Below, piece by piece: positions 10,931-21,654 of a DNA stretch of 64,000 nucleotides (position 1 is its first letter; every line of letters starts with the position of its first letter). The translations under genes were made by a program, and so were the position numbers. The stretch spans positions 42,963,771 through 43,027,770 of the forward strand of contig NC_061869.1 of assembly GCF_907164915.1 (NCBI RefSeq). The letters are read 5' to 3'. This DNA comes from Impatiens glandulifera (lineage: Eukaryota > Streptophyta > Magnoliopsida > Ericales > Balsaminaceae). The notes under the pieces are model-generated. The model was given only the letters and a program-made list of their open reading frames with translations, was not told the origin of the DNA and made no database searches.

Positions 10931-12671
10931 GTATTGAAGAGGATGATGAGCATTATTGTTTCTCGTTTTGAATTCTCTTTTTATACGAACCCGTTCTAAT
11001 TTTATAGAAAGAATTGTTTATGAGAATTTCGGGGCTTTTACCTTTGTTATCTTCAACTTGAATTTTTGTATTATTGTCTTCCTTATCTTCAGCTTTATCT
11101 TCAGACTCTACATCGGTTTTGTAATCTTCTTTATCGGCTTTAGAATTCTCTATTTTAGCTTTGAAATTATGGATGTTTTCATCTTGAATTTCCGCAACAA
11201 CAACTTGAGGTTCATCTTCCATTTTAGGCATAATCCTTTACATTACAGAAAATTTTCTTTTCCTTTTCACATTGATTCCCTTTACTTTCTTTCTTTCGAT
11301 ACTTTCTTTTTTTCTCAGAATCCTTCTTGCTTTCTTTTATAAATGTTTGATCTCTAAGTTTAGCCTCCTCTGTTTCCTTCTTTTTCTTTTCTGTTTCCTA
11401 CTTTTTCTTCTCTTCTTCTTTAACTTTATCACATTTATTGTGCGAAAAATGTTACAGAAAGCACACCTTTTTGGTTTCCATTCATAAGAGATCTCCATGA
11501 CATTGTGTTTTCCTTTTCTATTAACAACTGCCATTTTCTTTGGCATTACACTCCTATGATGCACTTAAATGCTAATTAGCAAAGGAAAAGTGCTATCTTC
11601 CTTCAGTTATTGGGTCCATATATAATGGTTTCTCAATTGTACCTACAAAGTGATTAATCGCTTCAACATTGTGCATGTGGGCTGGAATGTTCCAAAGCTT
11701 GAACCAAATCTGGGCAATTTCCTTTAGTCTTCTCTATAAATTCATCTCTTCTGATCATTTTTCCAGCTTCATGCAATTTGATCATATGTAAGTATGCCCA
11801 TTCTCCAAGATTTCTTTCAGATTTGAGCCCTTTTTGAACTACAGGAAGTAGAGGTCATGTATGTTTGTAGAAACTTTTTAAAACCCCTTTTCTCCCCACT
11901 ATTTAATTAGAGTCTCTTTAGTAGTTGGGAAGGATACTCTATTTTTCCCAATAAAGTTTCCAACCACCACAAACTCCCAGTCTTCAATACATTTCTCCTC
12001 TACTTTAGAAGGCAAATTAAATTCAAAAGGAGAGTTGAGTACCTCTACCTTTGTTTGGATATCCTCCAAGTAGATTTTTCCTTTGTAGGCATGATCTTAA
12101 TATTTATTTTCTAGTTTATTCTTCCATGCGTCATTCACTTTCCATGTTGAATATCATTTGGTAGATCCAAGTCCATGGCCTATTTCGGGTTCACTCGGAG
12201 CTTTGGCAACCACTGTAGGAAAGGGGGGCAGCTGCGGCCGAACTCTAATTCTGGAAAGAAATAAGACGGTGCCCTTTCACTTCTTCGAAATGAACCTTAT
12301 TAATCTTTCCCTTCCTCTCCGTCGACTCAATTACATCGACCCTTCCTTCGTAGTAAAATCTGATGATACGCTAAGTTGGTGTCATTTTGCCATATAGCGG
12401 ATATGAAAGTTCTGGTTCCGGGCATCCGATAACTGATAGTGTAGGTCTTGGTTTTGGGAGCCTTCATCAACTCCTTCATTGCATCAACTGACAATTTAAC
12501 TAACTCCTCATATTATGTTTTCTTCAATAAAATATAGTCCTGAAGATAATGAATATTGAGTTGAACTATTATTTGCTGAGCTTTCTCTTTATTGATTGTG
12601 ATTTCTCCCTTCTTAGCATGCATTATGAGTTTGGTAATCTTGTTTTTAAGACTAAACATGTTGACTCTTTC
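10931..12671 (-). pseudogene. DUF4283 / CCHC-knuckle protein, decayed (copy B, main part)
   Basis: Minus-strand frames show the same series as copy A: DUF4283 (about 12080-11780), the zf-CCHC_4-like segment (about 11740-11600), then YEWKPKRCAFCNIF (within 11337-11564), which is the start of the family's knuckle, then a Lys/Arg-rich and an acidic Lys/Glu-rich tail (10953-11231). Frameshifts and stops break it repeatedly. Its 5' part was separated by the retrotransposon at 12672-16957 and resumes at 16963. Confidence 0.6.
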
Positions 12672-12793
12672 TGTTAGAAAATAATTGTTATAACTTATGA
12701 AAAGTTTAATGAATAGATAAAACTAAGTTCAAATATATATGTTAAACCGCTAAGTTATATCAAGTATATTAATTGGTTTAAATATAACAAGAA

Positions 12794-12864
12794 GCTGCTG
12801 TAGTGTAGTGGTAAACACTCATGTCTGTCACTCAGTTGACCAAGGATCAAATCTCGCCAACTGC
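12794..12864 (+). other. tRNA-Asp(GTC)-like sequence inside 5' LTR
   Basis: 71 bp that align without gaps of note to a plant tRNA-Asp(GTC). TGTAGTGTAGTGGTAAACA matches the D-arm/A-box region, CTGTCAC is the anticodon loop with GTC, and GGATCAAATCTC stands at the T-arm. Five of seven acceptor pairs remain, but the anticodon stem and T-arm are damaged, so it is not a working tRNA gene. The B box is degraded (GATCAAATC against GTTCGAATC). It may be an old tRNA- or SINE-derived piece fixed in this LTR family. Confidence 0.7.
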
Positions 12865-12904
12865 AAATAATATTTAAAGTTTTGCTATTTCAGGGAAATT
12901 GAGC

Positions 12905-13160
12905 AAAATACGATATACCGGTTCGGTCAAGAAGCTCAATCAACCGGAGTTCTGTCGGTTCGGTCAACCAGAGTTCAGTCAACCGGTTGGTCAACCAGAG
13001 TTCAGTGAACCGGAGTTCTGTTAAATAGTTCAGTCAACTGGTTCGGTCAAACAAGCATTTAATGAAAGAAGGCTCCAGTCAAAACCGGATTGGTCAACTG
13101 GCACTTAATGAAGCATGGCCGGTCATAAATGAGTTCCGGTTTATTAAATGCTCCGGTTGA
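12905..13160. repeat. Short-repeat array in U3 (CCGGTT type)
   Basis: Repeated GGTTCGGTCAACCAGAGTTC-like units of about 25-30 bp with embedded AACCGGTT palindromes. The partner array in the right LTR (about 15893-16060) is shorter, which explains most of the length difference between the LTRs. Confidence 0.75.
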
Positions 13161-14157
13161 TTAAATGTTGTCAAGCTCCGATTATTAAATGAACTGCAGG
13201 AAGCTGTCAGGCATGCTTGTCTCAGTCCAGAAGCAACCTGCAGGCAGTAGGTAACTGTAAGGCATGCTTGTCCAAATCCAGAAGCAATCTCCAGAAAACA
13301 GGTAGCTGTCAGACAGGCTTATCCAAGATCTTAAGCATATCTCTAAAACAGGCGACCGGTGCATGCATATCTGCCATGTGTCCAAAATGATCTATCCAAG
13401 AGGAAAGGCGTGCAACTCCCTTGATCATTACCGGCTTCAGATGTCCAATCTCCTGGAGAGAGAAAATGTGACTGTTGTCATATTTTCACTATAAAAGGAA
13501 GCTGAATCATTTCAAGAAAAAAGCTCTCCCTCGTGCGAACACGTAAATACGCGTGAGATCATTTGACAGTTTTGAACATTTAAGAGAGAGAAAGAAATCT
13601 CACACGCGATCTAAGTAGTCTCAATTATTGAAAGCATTGTTGTATTGAATTATTTGTATTACATCAGAGTGAAGTGGTGTAACCGACGAGTAGCGATTAA
13701 GGCTCGTCCGGCATTGTGTGAGTGTTGTAACATTCAAGTTAGTGGAGATCATTCTCATAATCTGAGAAGAAGGGGTGACGTAGGAGGGTTTGCTCCGAAC
13801 ATCCATAAAAATTCTTGTCTCGTGTCTTTTTCTTTATTTCCGGCTCACTTACTCCAAACCGAACTATCACTTATTTCAAACCAAACCGAAACATAATTTT
13901 GTTTATCAATCAAACCGGTTTATCTATCGTGTCTAACCGATCCCTTATAAACATCATCTAAATATTGTGTGTTGCTTCAAACTGAAATAGACATTTCCGC
14001 CCTTAAACTCGGTTCAAGAGTCTGTGACAGCTTGCGTAGTGTTAAAAAACGGTTGTAGTCTCTAACCAGACTATCACCAATTGTGTGTGTTGTTTTAAGC
14101 GGTCAACCCTTCTAAACCGGAACCCCGGTACTCCAAGGGCGATCCCGATCCTAACAA

Positions 14158-14169
14158 GTGGTATCAGAA
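14158..14169 (+). other. Primer binding site
   Basis: GTGGTATCAGAAC follows the LTR end after one base. It matches the initiator-Met tRNA type site with one change (GAAC for GAGC). Confidence 0.85.
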
Positions 14170-14201
14170 CGAGGTTCTTAACACTCAAGCAACCGAAGAA
14201 G

Positions 14202-14561
14202 ATGGGAAGCATGACCCATAGCGATAGGCCACTTATGCCAAACATTGAGGCATTTAGCGACTGGAAGGTTCAGATATATTTACATCTGATCACGTTGGAT
14301 GATGAATTGAAAACCATCCTGAAGGAAGGACCAATAAGGATCAACAAGGAGATAGATGCATGGACGGCTGAAGATCGGAGAAGAAACAACCTAGACAACC
14401 ATTGCATGAGACATATTTTCAAATCTTTGGACAACAACACTTTCAAGAAAGTCATGGAATGCAAAACGGGAAAAGAAGTGTGGAAAAAGTTGATCCAACT
14501 GTTTGAAGGTAGTGATAAACAAAGGAGAACCAGAAAGAGCAGAAACTCTAATGGCTGCTGA
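14202..14561 (+). pseudogene. gag N-terminal fragment
   Basis: The frame opens with MGSMTHSDRPLM and covers the first half of a UBN2-type Copia gag, with FSDWKVQIYLHL, a run like EGPIRINKEIDAWT, and KEVWKKLIQLFEG. It then meets a deletion/frameshift near 14505-14520 and stops. It is related to the gag of the element at 44392-52270, where the equivalent segments read EGPIKIEKEKVDWT and KEVWDRLTQLCE. The ORF extends upstream to 14085 only by chance through the LTR. Confidence 0.8.
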
Positions 14562-15165
14562 AAGCAAGGGAAAATTAACCGATAGCGATTCGGACAACTC
14601 ATCATCCAGCGAAAGTGATGATAAAGTTGAAACCTGCTTCACGGCTAAGAAAGAATCTGAGGTATTTGATCTCTCCTTTACTGATTTTACCCAAGATGAT
14701 CAAATTGCTGCACTCAGTGACATGGTCGTTAAGTACATAAAACTATCAAAATCTCTTAATCAAACTATTTCAAAAGGCAAGTCTAATAGTTCAAGTTGTT
14801 CATCTCAAATCAAAGAGGTTGATGTTTCAATAAGTGATATCTCATCTAAGAATGAGAAGCTCAAGGAAGAAATTACAAGCTGTAATGATATAACTTCGAA
14901 GGATGAGATAATTTATGTAAAGCCAACTTCAAGCTGGCTGAAACCTGAGAGAAGGGCATCCAGTTTGTATGGAAAAGAAAAACTTGACCGAAAGTTTAGA
15001 GATGTTTACCGAAAATTATCTTTTAAAGTTAAATCATCAGCAGGTAGATATACTATACATACACACAACAGAAAATCCATCAAAATAATCAAAGTATGGA
15101 TTCCCAAGAGATTAATAAGCCACGGACCCAAAAAAAATGGGGACCATATTTTCTATTGTCTATGA
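14506..15165 (+). pseudogene. gag C-terminal / spacer fragment
   Basis: Continues in another frame from the deletion point: a Ser/Asp-rich patch (SDSDNSSSSESDD), a Lys/Ser-rich coiled-coil-like stretch, then VWIPKRLISHGPKK, the segment that stands shortly before the GAG-pre-integrase region in relatives. The zinc knuckle is within the lost part. Confidence 0.65.
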
Positions 15166-15244
15166 ATGTAGGTAAATCAAGACAAAAGCTTGGAAGAGAC
15201 AACATTGTATCCGGGCCGGCTGTTGACGAACACATCACATGAAG

Positions 15245-15345
15245 GGAACAAGCATGAAGTGGCTAACATCCTCACAAAGCCACTTCTCGAGTCTAAGTTT
15301 TCTTCCCTTAGAAATATTTTAGGATTGTTAGATTACAAAATTTGA
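15245..15345 (+). pseudogene. Last residues of the pol RNase H end
   Basis: Encodes HEVANILTKPLLESKF...LRNILGLL and a stop, the hallmark end of Copia polyproteins (the 'ADILTKPL' motif). Everything between the fragment ending near 15165 and this tail, that is protease-integrase-RT, has been deleted. Confidence 0.8.
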
Positions 15346-15596
15346 AGAAAATTTGTTAAAAATAAAATAAATAAAGTTCTCCTTAAACCAAACCGTTTTT
15401 CCAAAAACCGACCAAACAAATATAAGCTCTTTAAACCGGACAAACAAATATAAGCTTTTTAAAAACCGGCCAACAATTACAAGTTTTGAATATTTATTCT
15501 AAATAATCAAAAAATGAGAAATTGATAGAAAAATTAAGTAGATTAATTTTAAACCAGCCACACATTACAATTTTTGAATATTTATTCTAAATAATC

Positions 15597-15610
15597 AAAA
15601 AGGGAGAAAT
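15597..15610 (+). other. Polypurine tract
   Basis: AAAAAGGGAGAAAT directly before the right LTR start TGTTAGAAAA. Confidence 0.85.
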
Positions 15611-16957
15611 TGTTAGAAAATAATTGTTATAACTTTTGAAAAGTTTAATGAATAGATAAAACTAAGTTCAAATATATATGTTAAACCGCTAAGTTATATC
15701 AAGTATATTAATTGGTTTAAATATAACAAGAAGATGCTGTAGCGTAGTGGTAAACACTTCTGTCTGTCACACAGGTGACCAGGGATCAAATCTCACCGAC
15801 TACAAATAATATTTAAAGTTATGCTATTTCAAGGAAACTGAGCAAAATCCGAAATTTACCTATAGGCAAGATCGGCTTGGAAATATATATATCGTTTCGG
15901 TCAAGAAGCTCAATCAACTAGAGTTCAGTCAGCCGGTTCGGTCAACCAAAGTTCAGTCAAATAGTTCGGTCAAACAGACATTTAATGAAAGAAGGCTTCG
16001 GTCAAAACCGGATCGGTCAACCGACACTTAATGAGGCATGGTCGTTCATAAATGAGTTCTGGTTTATTAATAGGCAGTAGGTAGCTGTCAGGTATGCTTG
16101 TCCAAATCCAGAAGCAATCTCTAGAAAACAGGTAACTGTCAGGCATGCTTATCCAAGATCATTAGCATATCTCTAAAACAGGCGGCCGAAGGAAAGGCGT
16201 GCAAGTCCCTTGATCATTACCGGCTTCAGATGTCCAATCTCCTGGAGAGAGAAAATATGACCGTTGTCATATTTTCACTATAAAAGGAAGCTAAATCATT
16301 TCAAGAAAAAAGTTCTCCCTCGCGCGCGCGAACACGTAAATACGCGTGAGATCATTTGACGGTTCTAAACATTTAAGAGAGAGAAAGAAATCTCACGCGC
16401 GATCTTAAGTAGTCTCAATTATTGAAAGCATTGTTGTTGTATTGAATTATTTGTATTACATCAGAGTGAAGTGGTGTAATCGGCGAGTAGCGATTAAGGC
16501 TCGTCCGACATTGTGTGAGTGTTGTAACATTGAAGTTAGTGGAGATCCTTATCATAATCTAAGAAGAAGGGTGACGTATGAGGGTTTGCTCCGAACATCC
16601 ATAAAAATTCTTGTCTCGTGTCTTTTTCTTTATTTCCGGCTCACTTACTCCAAACCGAACTATCACTTATTTCAAACCAAACCGAAACATAATTCTATTT
16701 ATCAAGCAAACCGGTTTATCTATTGTGTTTTACCGATCCCTTATAAACATCATCCAAATCTTGTGTGTTGCTTCAAACTAAAATAGACATTTCTTCCCTT
16801 GAACTCGGTTCAAGAGTCTATGTCAGCTTGCGCAGTGTTAAGAAACGGTTGTAGTCTCTAATCGGACTATCACCAATTGTGTGTGTTGTGTTGTTGTAAG
16901 CGGTCAACCCTTCCAAACCGAAATCCCGGTACTCCAAGGGAGATCCCAATCCTAACA
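15611..16957 (+). repeat. 3' LTR of the deletion-derivative element
   Basis: 1347 bp, clearly diverged from the left LTR by substitutions and by loss in the U3 repeat array, so the insertion is older than the 3130-7046 Copia element. It includes a (CG)n-like run CGCGCGCGCG near 16321. Confidence 0.93.
15733..15803 (+). other. tRNA-Asp(GTC)-like sequence inside 3' LTR
   Basis: Second copy of the tRNA-like stretch. The anticodon arm here is intact: TCTGT pairs with ACAGG (one G-T pair) around the loop CTGTCAC with GTC. The D-arm region GTAGCGTAGTGGTAAAC is also well kept, while acceptor and T-arms are weak. It is closer to a foldable tRNA than the copy at 12794. Confidence 0.7.
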
Positions 16958-16962
16958 CTTTC

Positions 16963-17222
16963 ATTATAACCAACCTTTCAAATTCCTTATTTCTTCCCTT
17001 GTTTTCCTGTAACATTTTCTTCAGAATTTTTAACAGCAATTAATTTCTTATCTTTGCTACATTCCTGTTTTTCCTGGATTATTTCTTCAGCAATCTTATC
17101 AATTTTCTTTGCAATTACCTCCCTTAAACCCGCTATCACAAATTCTTTGACTTCCTTATACTTATTGTTTTTCTTTCTTCCTATTTTAATGAACACAGAA
17201 CAAAGGAACAAAGCAACAAAAT
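16963..17222 (-). pseudogene. DUF4283-type copy B, N-terminal part
   Basis: The minus strand opens with MAHFVALFLCSVFIKIGRKK at 17229 and continues as Lys/Glu-rich sequence to the target duplication at 16958-16962. It was separated from 10931-12671 by the retrotransposon. No domain is recognisable in this part; the link rests on position and strand. Confidence 0.4.
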
Positions 17223-17229
17223 GAGCCAT

Positions 17230-17590
17230 TACAGAATATGGTACACCAGAAACCCTGGCTATACAAAATAGGGTAAACCAGAAACCCTAACCTTCCAACC
17301 AAGCTTTGTAGATGAATGACCGACCTGGAAATTAGAGATGATACTATGTTGTTCGTACTGATTGTGTCGATTGTACCGATTGTACCGATTATGCCGATCA
17401 TGCACACATTTGACAAGCGACAGTGAGCAACTAACAATGTGAACACAATAAGTGAACCACGACCTTTATACCGTGCAAATTGTGTCGTTCGTGTCGTTCG
17501 TGCTGATTGTGTTATTCATGTATTCGTGATGAGAGAATTTGCTGCCGAAATTTTTGCCAAAAACCTGAAAGATACTTTTTTTTAAAACGA
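17230..17590. other. Region upstream of copy B, short degenerate repeats
   Basis: Positions 17350-17520 carry repeated GATTGTACCGATT / GTGTCGTTCGTG motifs of 8-10 bp. No gene is seen. Confidence 0.3.
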
Positions 17591-17599
17591 GACCCCAAT

Positions 17600-17935
17600 G
17601 TATTATTTGGAGGATATTGAGTTTGAGGGGAGAATTGACTTTATTTTTTAAGATGATTTAGATTCAATAATTTATATTGAGGAAGAGTTTGTTCATATCA
17701 CAAATATTTTTAGCATTGATAATAATTTTATTCCTATTGATGATCAAGTTGAAAATCAAGAGCAACAAGACATTATTGATCAAATTCATTGAGTACAAAC
17801 TCAAAAAGCTCAAGTCAAGTATGTTTGAAGCAATCCACTAAAAAAAAGAACTATTGTATATATCAAATGAAAAAAGGGAGAAAAAAACTATGTATATCAA
17901 ATGATTATAGATTTTTTCTTTATGAGTAAAACTTT
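17600..17935 (+). pseudogene. Copia pol scrap, integrase-RT linker
   Basis: The + frame reads an acidic linker (NFIPIDDQVENQEQQ) and later ISNDYRFFLYE, which resembles the conserved 'AISDDYVVFLQE' segment just before the reverse transcriptase of many Copia elements. Several stops. No LTRs were found around it. Confidence 0.45.
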
Positions 17936-18362
17936 AGAACCATAGTTTGTGAACATAGCCTTAGTGTTATGATAAACGTTAATGGGACTCATTGAACGAT
18001 CTGATGTTGATGACGCTGATGCTATCGTATCTGATATATGATCTCCTTTGGTCCTATACATTTGTTTTATGGAGAAGCTAATTCTTTACCCTCCTAGTTA
18101 TGAGGGATGTGTTCTTTTTCAACATGTAGTGGGAGCGGATTAACCAAGCCAAATTCGTGCGATCGGTGCCAAATTATCATCGTCCTTGAGATACTTTTCT
18201 TTGGTATCAAATCCCTAGCATGGTTTGACCGATGCATGGTCGCCCCTACATCATCATCCTTGACTTAGACCATAGTAGATCTTATTCTACGTCAAGCCTC
18301 TTCAGATTGTTTAACAATGAGTTTTTTTTCTTCTAGGAGAGATCATGCACCCACAAATGGAC
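17936..18362. other. Intergenic, nothing recognised
   Basis: No domain, repeat boundary or RNA gene visible. Confidence 0.4.
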
Positions 18363-18650
18363 ACTAATAAAAAATGATTTTTAACAAGGGAAAAAACTCT
18401 CGGTGAAAACCTAATTGTCGTCGGTGATGGTTTTCACTGAGGGAGACAAATGCTCTCGGAAGGTGTCGGTAATTCGATTGTCGGTGAAAGAAAATTAGTA
18501 TCACCAAGAGTACAAATCACTCTCGGTGATAATTCAATTCTTTTACCGAGACTAGAGCCAATGGTCTTGGTGATAATCTAAATTTATTGTCAAGATCCTT
18601 TCTTTAACTCTAAGTGATACTTGACTTAGTGATATAAACATGTGAAAAAG
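18363..18650 (+). mobile_element. CACTA-like transposon terminus
   Basis: CACTAATAAAAAATG at 18363 is followed by subterminal repeats of CTCTCGGTGAAAA / TCTCGGTGATAAT type in both orientations (about 18400-18570). Plant CACTA (En/Spm) ends have CACTA plus such subterminal arrays. I could not find the matching inverted end, so the other boundary is unknown. It adjoins an auxin response factor fragment. Confidence 0.55.
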
Positions 18651-18842
18651 ATAGTTATCTATTTGGGTCTTATATTTTTCTCTAGGATTAAAGTAATTTG
18701 TGCATAAACTTAATCATTTCTTGCTCAGCCTATACACAACAAATAAAGAAAGATAAGAACAAGAACCAAAGATCGGACCAAACGATTTAAGCTCTCTTAG
18801 AGATAAAACATTAATTTGGTAATTGGATATATAAAATCTTAC

Positions 18843-19277
18843 CATAAGCATAATGTTATAAACCATACAAAGAATTTTCGATGACGGATCAAAAAAGGGA
18901 ATCCTTTGATTTAGTTCCTGATTTGTAGAGTCCTCCAACTATAGAAAAAGATATACCACAAAAATAAGACTCCACCCAAAGCAAAGAAAACAAGATATAT
19001 AGAGACCAGTCTGAAGACTTAAACTAACATGTTCTATAAGACCTTGTAGAAAATATAATGCTCTTTCTTCTTCCTGAGGGATTTCCACAAATGGACTTGG
19101 TGGACCTGCACACGCCTTCCACAGCTCCGTGTATAACTTATCTAGCTTAAGAAATTGCTGAATCACTAAAGAAGAAAGTGAATCAATAGAAGAAGTTGTA
19201 TCGTAATCACCTTCATGTGAGGAATTTGGTAGAGAAAATAAATCTCGATTCGACATGATTGAAGTAGTAGTCTTCAA
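18843..19277 (-). pseudogene. Auxin response factor fragment, exons 1-2 only
   Basis: On the minus strand, exon 1 (start at 19277, or 19256 for the inner Met, to 19029) ends in the ARF N-terminus with LYTELWKACAGP and a counterpart of the 'ERVYYFPQGHMEQ' stretch. A 90-bp GT-AG intron (19028-18939) follows, then exon 2 (18938-18843) with STNQELNQRIPFFDPSSKIL, ending at a GT donor. Intron position agrees with ARF genes. The B3 DNA-binding, middle and Aux/IAA domains are absent, and no third exon is seen before the CACTA-like end. The ARF1/ARF9-type 'ASTNQELNQRIPLF' motif is the closest match I know. It is either a transposon-captured fragment or a truncated gene; no stop or frameshift is seen in the two exons. 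Confidence 0.75.
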
Positions 19278-19686
19278 ATCAAATCAAATCATCAAATAAA
19301 GATTGAACATCTCCCTTATTTTTTCGTGCTTAATCTAATCGACGATAATTTTTTTTCTATTATTACCACGAATCAAATCAAGGAAATGAAAACTATGGAA
19401 AAGAGAGAAATGAAAATTGACAGACTGTGTTTATAAATGGAAGAAATCGTCGTCGGCGTCTCCATGACTGTGAGCGTGAGTTGGAGGTTGTACGCTTTGT
19501 ACACTAATCGGCATATAGAAGCGAGAGAGGGGAGAATCAAGTACCTGAGAGTGAAAAAAAATCTTTAAAACGAAAGAGAGAGTTATGGAGGCGCTGTAGA
19601 AAATGAAAAAGAAGAAAGTGTTGTAGGGAGAGAATTTGAAGAGGTTAGGTTAGGCAGATAAGAGCCGGCAATAGGGAGAGCAGATG
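19278..19686 (-). promoter_or_regulatory. Probable former ARF 5' UTR / promoter
   Basis: GA/CT-rich sequence upstream of the ARF fragment, of normal complexity and less AT-rich than its surroundings, as expected for a plant 5' leader. A CAGGTACTTG match on the minus strand near 19540 might be a leader splice site. No TATA box can be assigned. Confidence 0.3.
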
Positions 19687-20218
19687 TGTAGACACTCATT
19701 TTTCAACACCAAAATTTTATAGTTTATGTTTTTAATAAATTCAAACCTATAAAATTTTTCGAATTCATTCAAAGGCTTGTTACACTATTTATTTTAAAAC
19801 ATTATTTTTAGAATAATTGATTTTTTTTTAAATAATTTATTTTGGATTTTTAATAAAGTTAAGTTAGTAATTTATCTATATTACAACACTTAGGGAAGTT
19901 ATTATATTTAGAATATTCAAGGTTTTAATTTAATTAATTATATTGGGTATTTATAAAAAAAATTATCTTACAAAATATATATAAACGTTTTTATAAAATT
20001 TTCGTTAGGTATATTTTATTTTCTTTTAATTAAATTAGTTGTTAGATTAGTTTCTTAGATTAGTTGTTAGATTAGGCTTTGCGGTTTTATTTTTTATATG
20101 TTAGCAATTTCTTTTCATAATTAGAATTGTTCATTACAAATAAGAATAATTAATAATAATAAAATTGTTTTCTTTAATTGTTTGTTTTAATTTTATTTCT
20201 TTTGTAGGATAAAGAGAA

Positions 20219-20416
20219 ATGTGTCAATTCAAGATCCACATGCAAGATCTGAATCTGATTTGTGAATGGAGCCAAGAAGATCAAATCAAAGGCAAGTCAA
20301 CCCAAAGTAAGGCCAAGAAAAGGATCCAATTGACGGATCCGACTGGTGACCAACTAATGGACAGACCCATGCCCAAGATCCGACCCATGAAATCAAATGC
20401 TAAAAAAATTAAGTGA
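20219..20416 (+). other. Short open frame in the presumed LTR, no match
   Basis: A 65-codon, Lys/Gln-rich frame without recognised domain. It lies within LTR-like sequence and is most likely noncoding. Confidence 0.15.
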
Positions 20417-21654
20417 AGACAGCGGTCACCTTCTTGATGGTGACAACCAGAAATCTTGAAATGTCGATCATATCATGTGCGGTCAAAGAGAGAAAGGGAA
20501 GAAGTTGCAAAAAAGGAAATATTCAACCGTGAGCATGAAGGCTTGGTCTTTTTTTTAATTAAAAATTAAAATGACCAACCCATTGGATGAAAACTTGACA
20601 TTTAATGAAATGTCAAATGGAGATTGCTTCATTATATTAAATATTTCTAAATGTTTAAAATAGTTTTTCTTTCCAACGGTCAAGTATGTTAAATGGGCAT
20701 TTGGTCCTTAGAGTTTCATAGCTTTGCTTATTAATACCCCTCGTAACACCCTAGCAAAGGATCTCATTTTTCCACATTAACGTGCCCCTAGGCTACCCAA
20801 CCTTTTCCACAACCAAAACCATAAGCAAACACCAACCATTCTTGGGTTGTGTCACAAGTTTTTCTTGGGAAATTTTGGTTTAGATTCCAAAATTAAAGGT
20901 CATTGACCAAGAAAAAAAAATTATTTTTTTTTATAAAACCAAAATCGGGCCCTTGAATTGGCCATTTAAAAAGACTCAAATAGTTAAAAAAGAATCTTAA
21001 TTCATTATTTGTATTATATTAGATCTTTATTAATAATCTATTAAAAAAAGAGAAAAAACTCAAAGATATAAAAAAAAGAAATTAGTTTTGGTTTAATTTA
21101 TTATTTGTATGACATTAGAATTAGTATGTATATATATACAAGTTGTTTTTTATTTAAATGTCTTAAACGTTTCTGAATTTTATTTTGCAAGTTGGGATCC
21201 ATTTGGATCACCAAGGGTTAGTTAGATTAGGATAAGGTGGAAAGATCGGTAGAATAGCAGGTATACTGCTTTAGGACCAGAAAAGCTAGCCCTAGGGTAG
21301 CATCTGACCGAAAAAAAGGCACCCTGAAGCATACTCGAGCGCCAACCGACCAAAGCAGCCTCTCTACATGCGAAATTCGGCGCCTTCATGATATTTTTGT
21401 GATTCTGGACGCCTTTGTACACATGAAGACAGACGAAACTAGCCTAGATCTGTGCCTATGCTAGTTCCCCACTGCCTAAGACCCTAAAATCTGACCGGAG
21501 CCTCTTTCTAGCCGAGAAAACCTAGCCCTTTTTTCTTGTATCCGGTTCTTTTAGACATTATTAGGATTTTATGTTATCTTATCTACACTATTAGCCTTTT
21601 AGGTTGAAATTTGAACCCCAAAAGGACTTGCTGCCCATTTATGACCGAAGGGGA

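Larger units (their letters stand above)
12672..14156 (+). repeat. 5' LTR of the deletion-derivative element
   Basis: 1485 bp. From the left: an AT-rich start, a tRNA-Asp-like stretch (12794-12864), an array rich in AACCGG/CCGGTT (about 12915-13160), a repeated CAGGTAGCTGTCAGGCATGCTTGTCC-like motif (13195-13330), then near 13770 the GAAGAAGGGGTGACGTAGGA block also found in the palindrome-array LTR family. Confidence 0.93.
12672..16957 (+). mobile_element. Copia-type LTR element, internal deletion derivative
   Basis: Two long LTRs (1485 and 1347 bp) start TGTTAGAAAATAATTG and end ATCCTAACA. A 5-bp duplication CTTTC flanks the element (12667-12671 and 16958-16962). The 1454-bp interior keeps the primer site, the gag start, a piece of the gag C-terminal region, the last residues of the RNase H end and the polypurine tract. 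Protease, integrase and reverse transcriptase are gone, so it is non-autonomous. It lies inside DUF4283-type copy B. Confidence 0.93.

Noticed and set aside
12794..12864. Functional tRNA-Asp gene
   Set aside because: Anticodon stem and T-arm are broken and the sequence lies within an LTR; listed only as tRNA-like.
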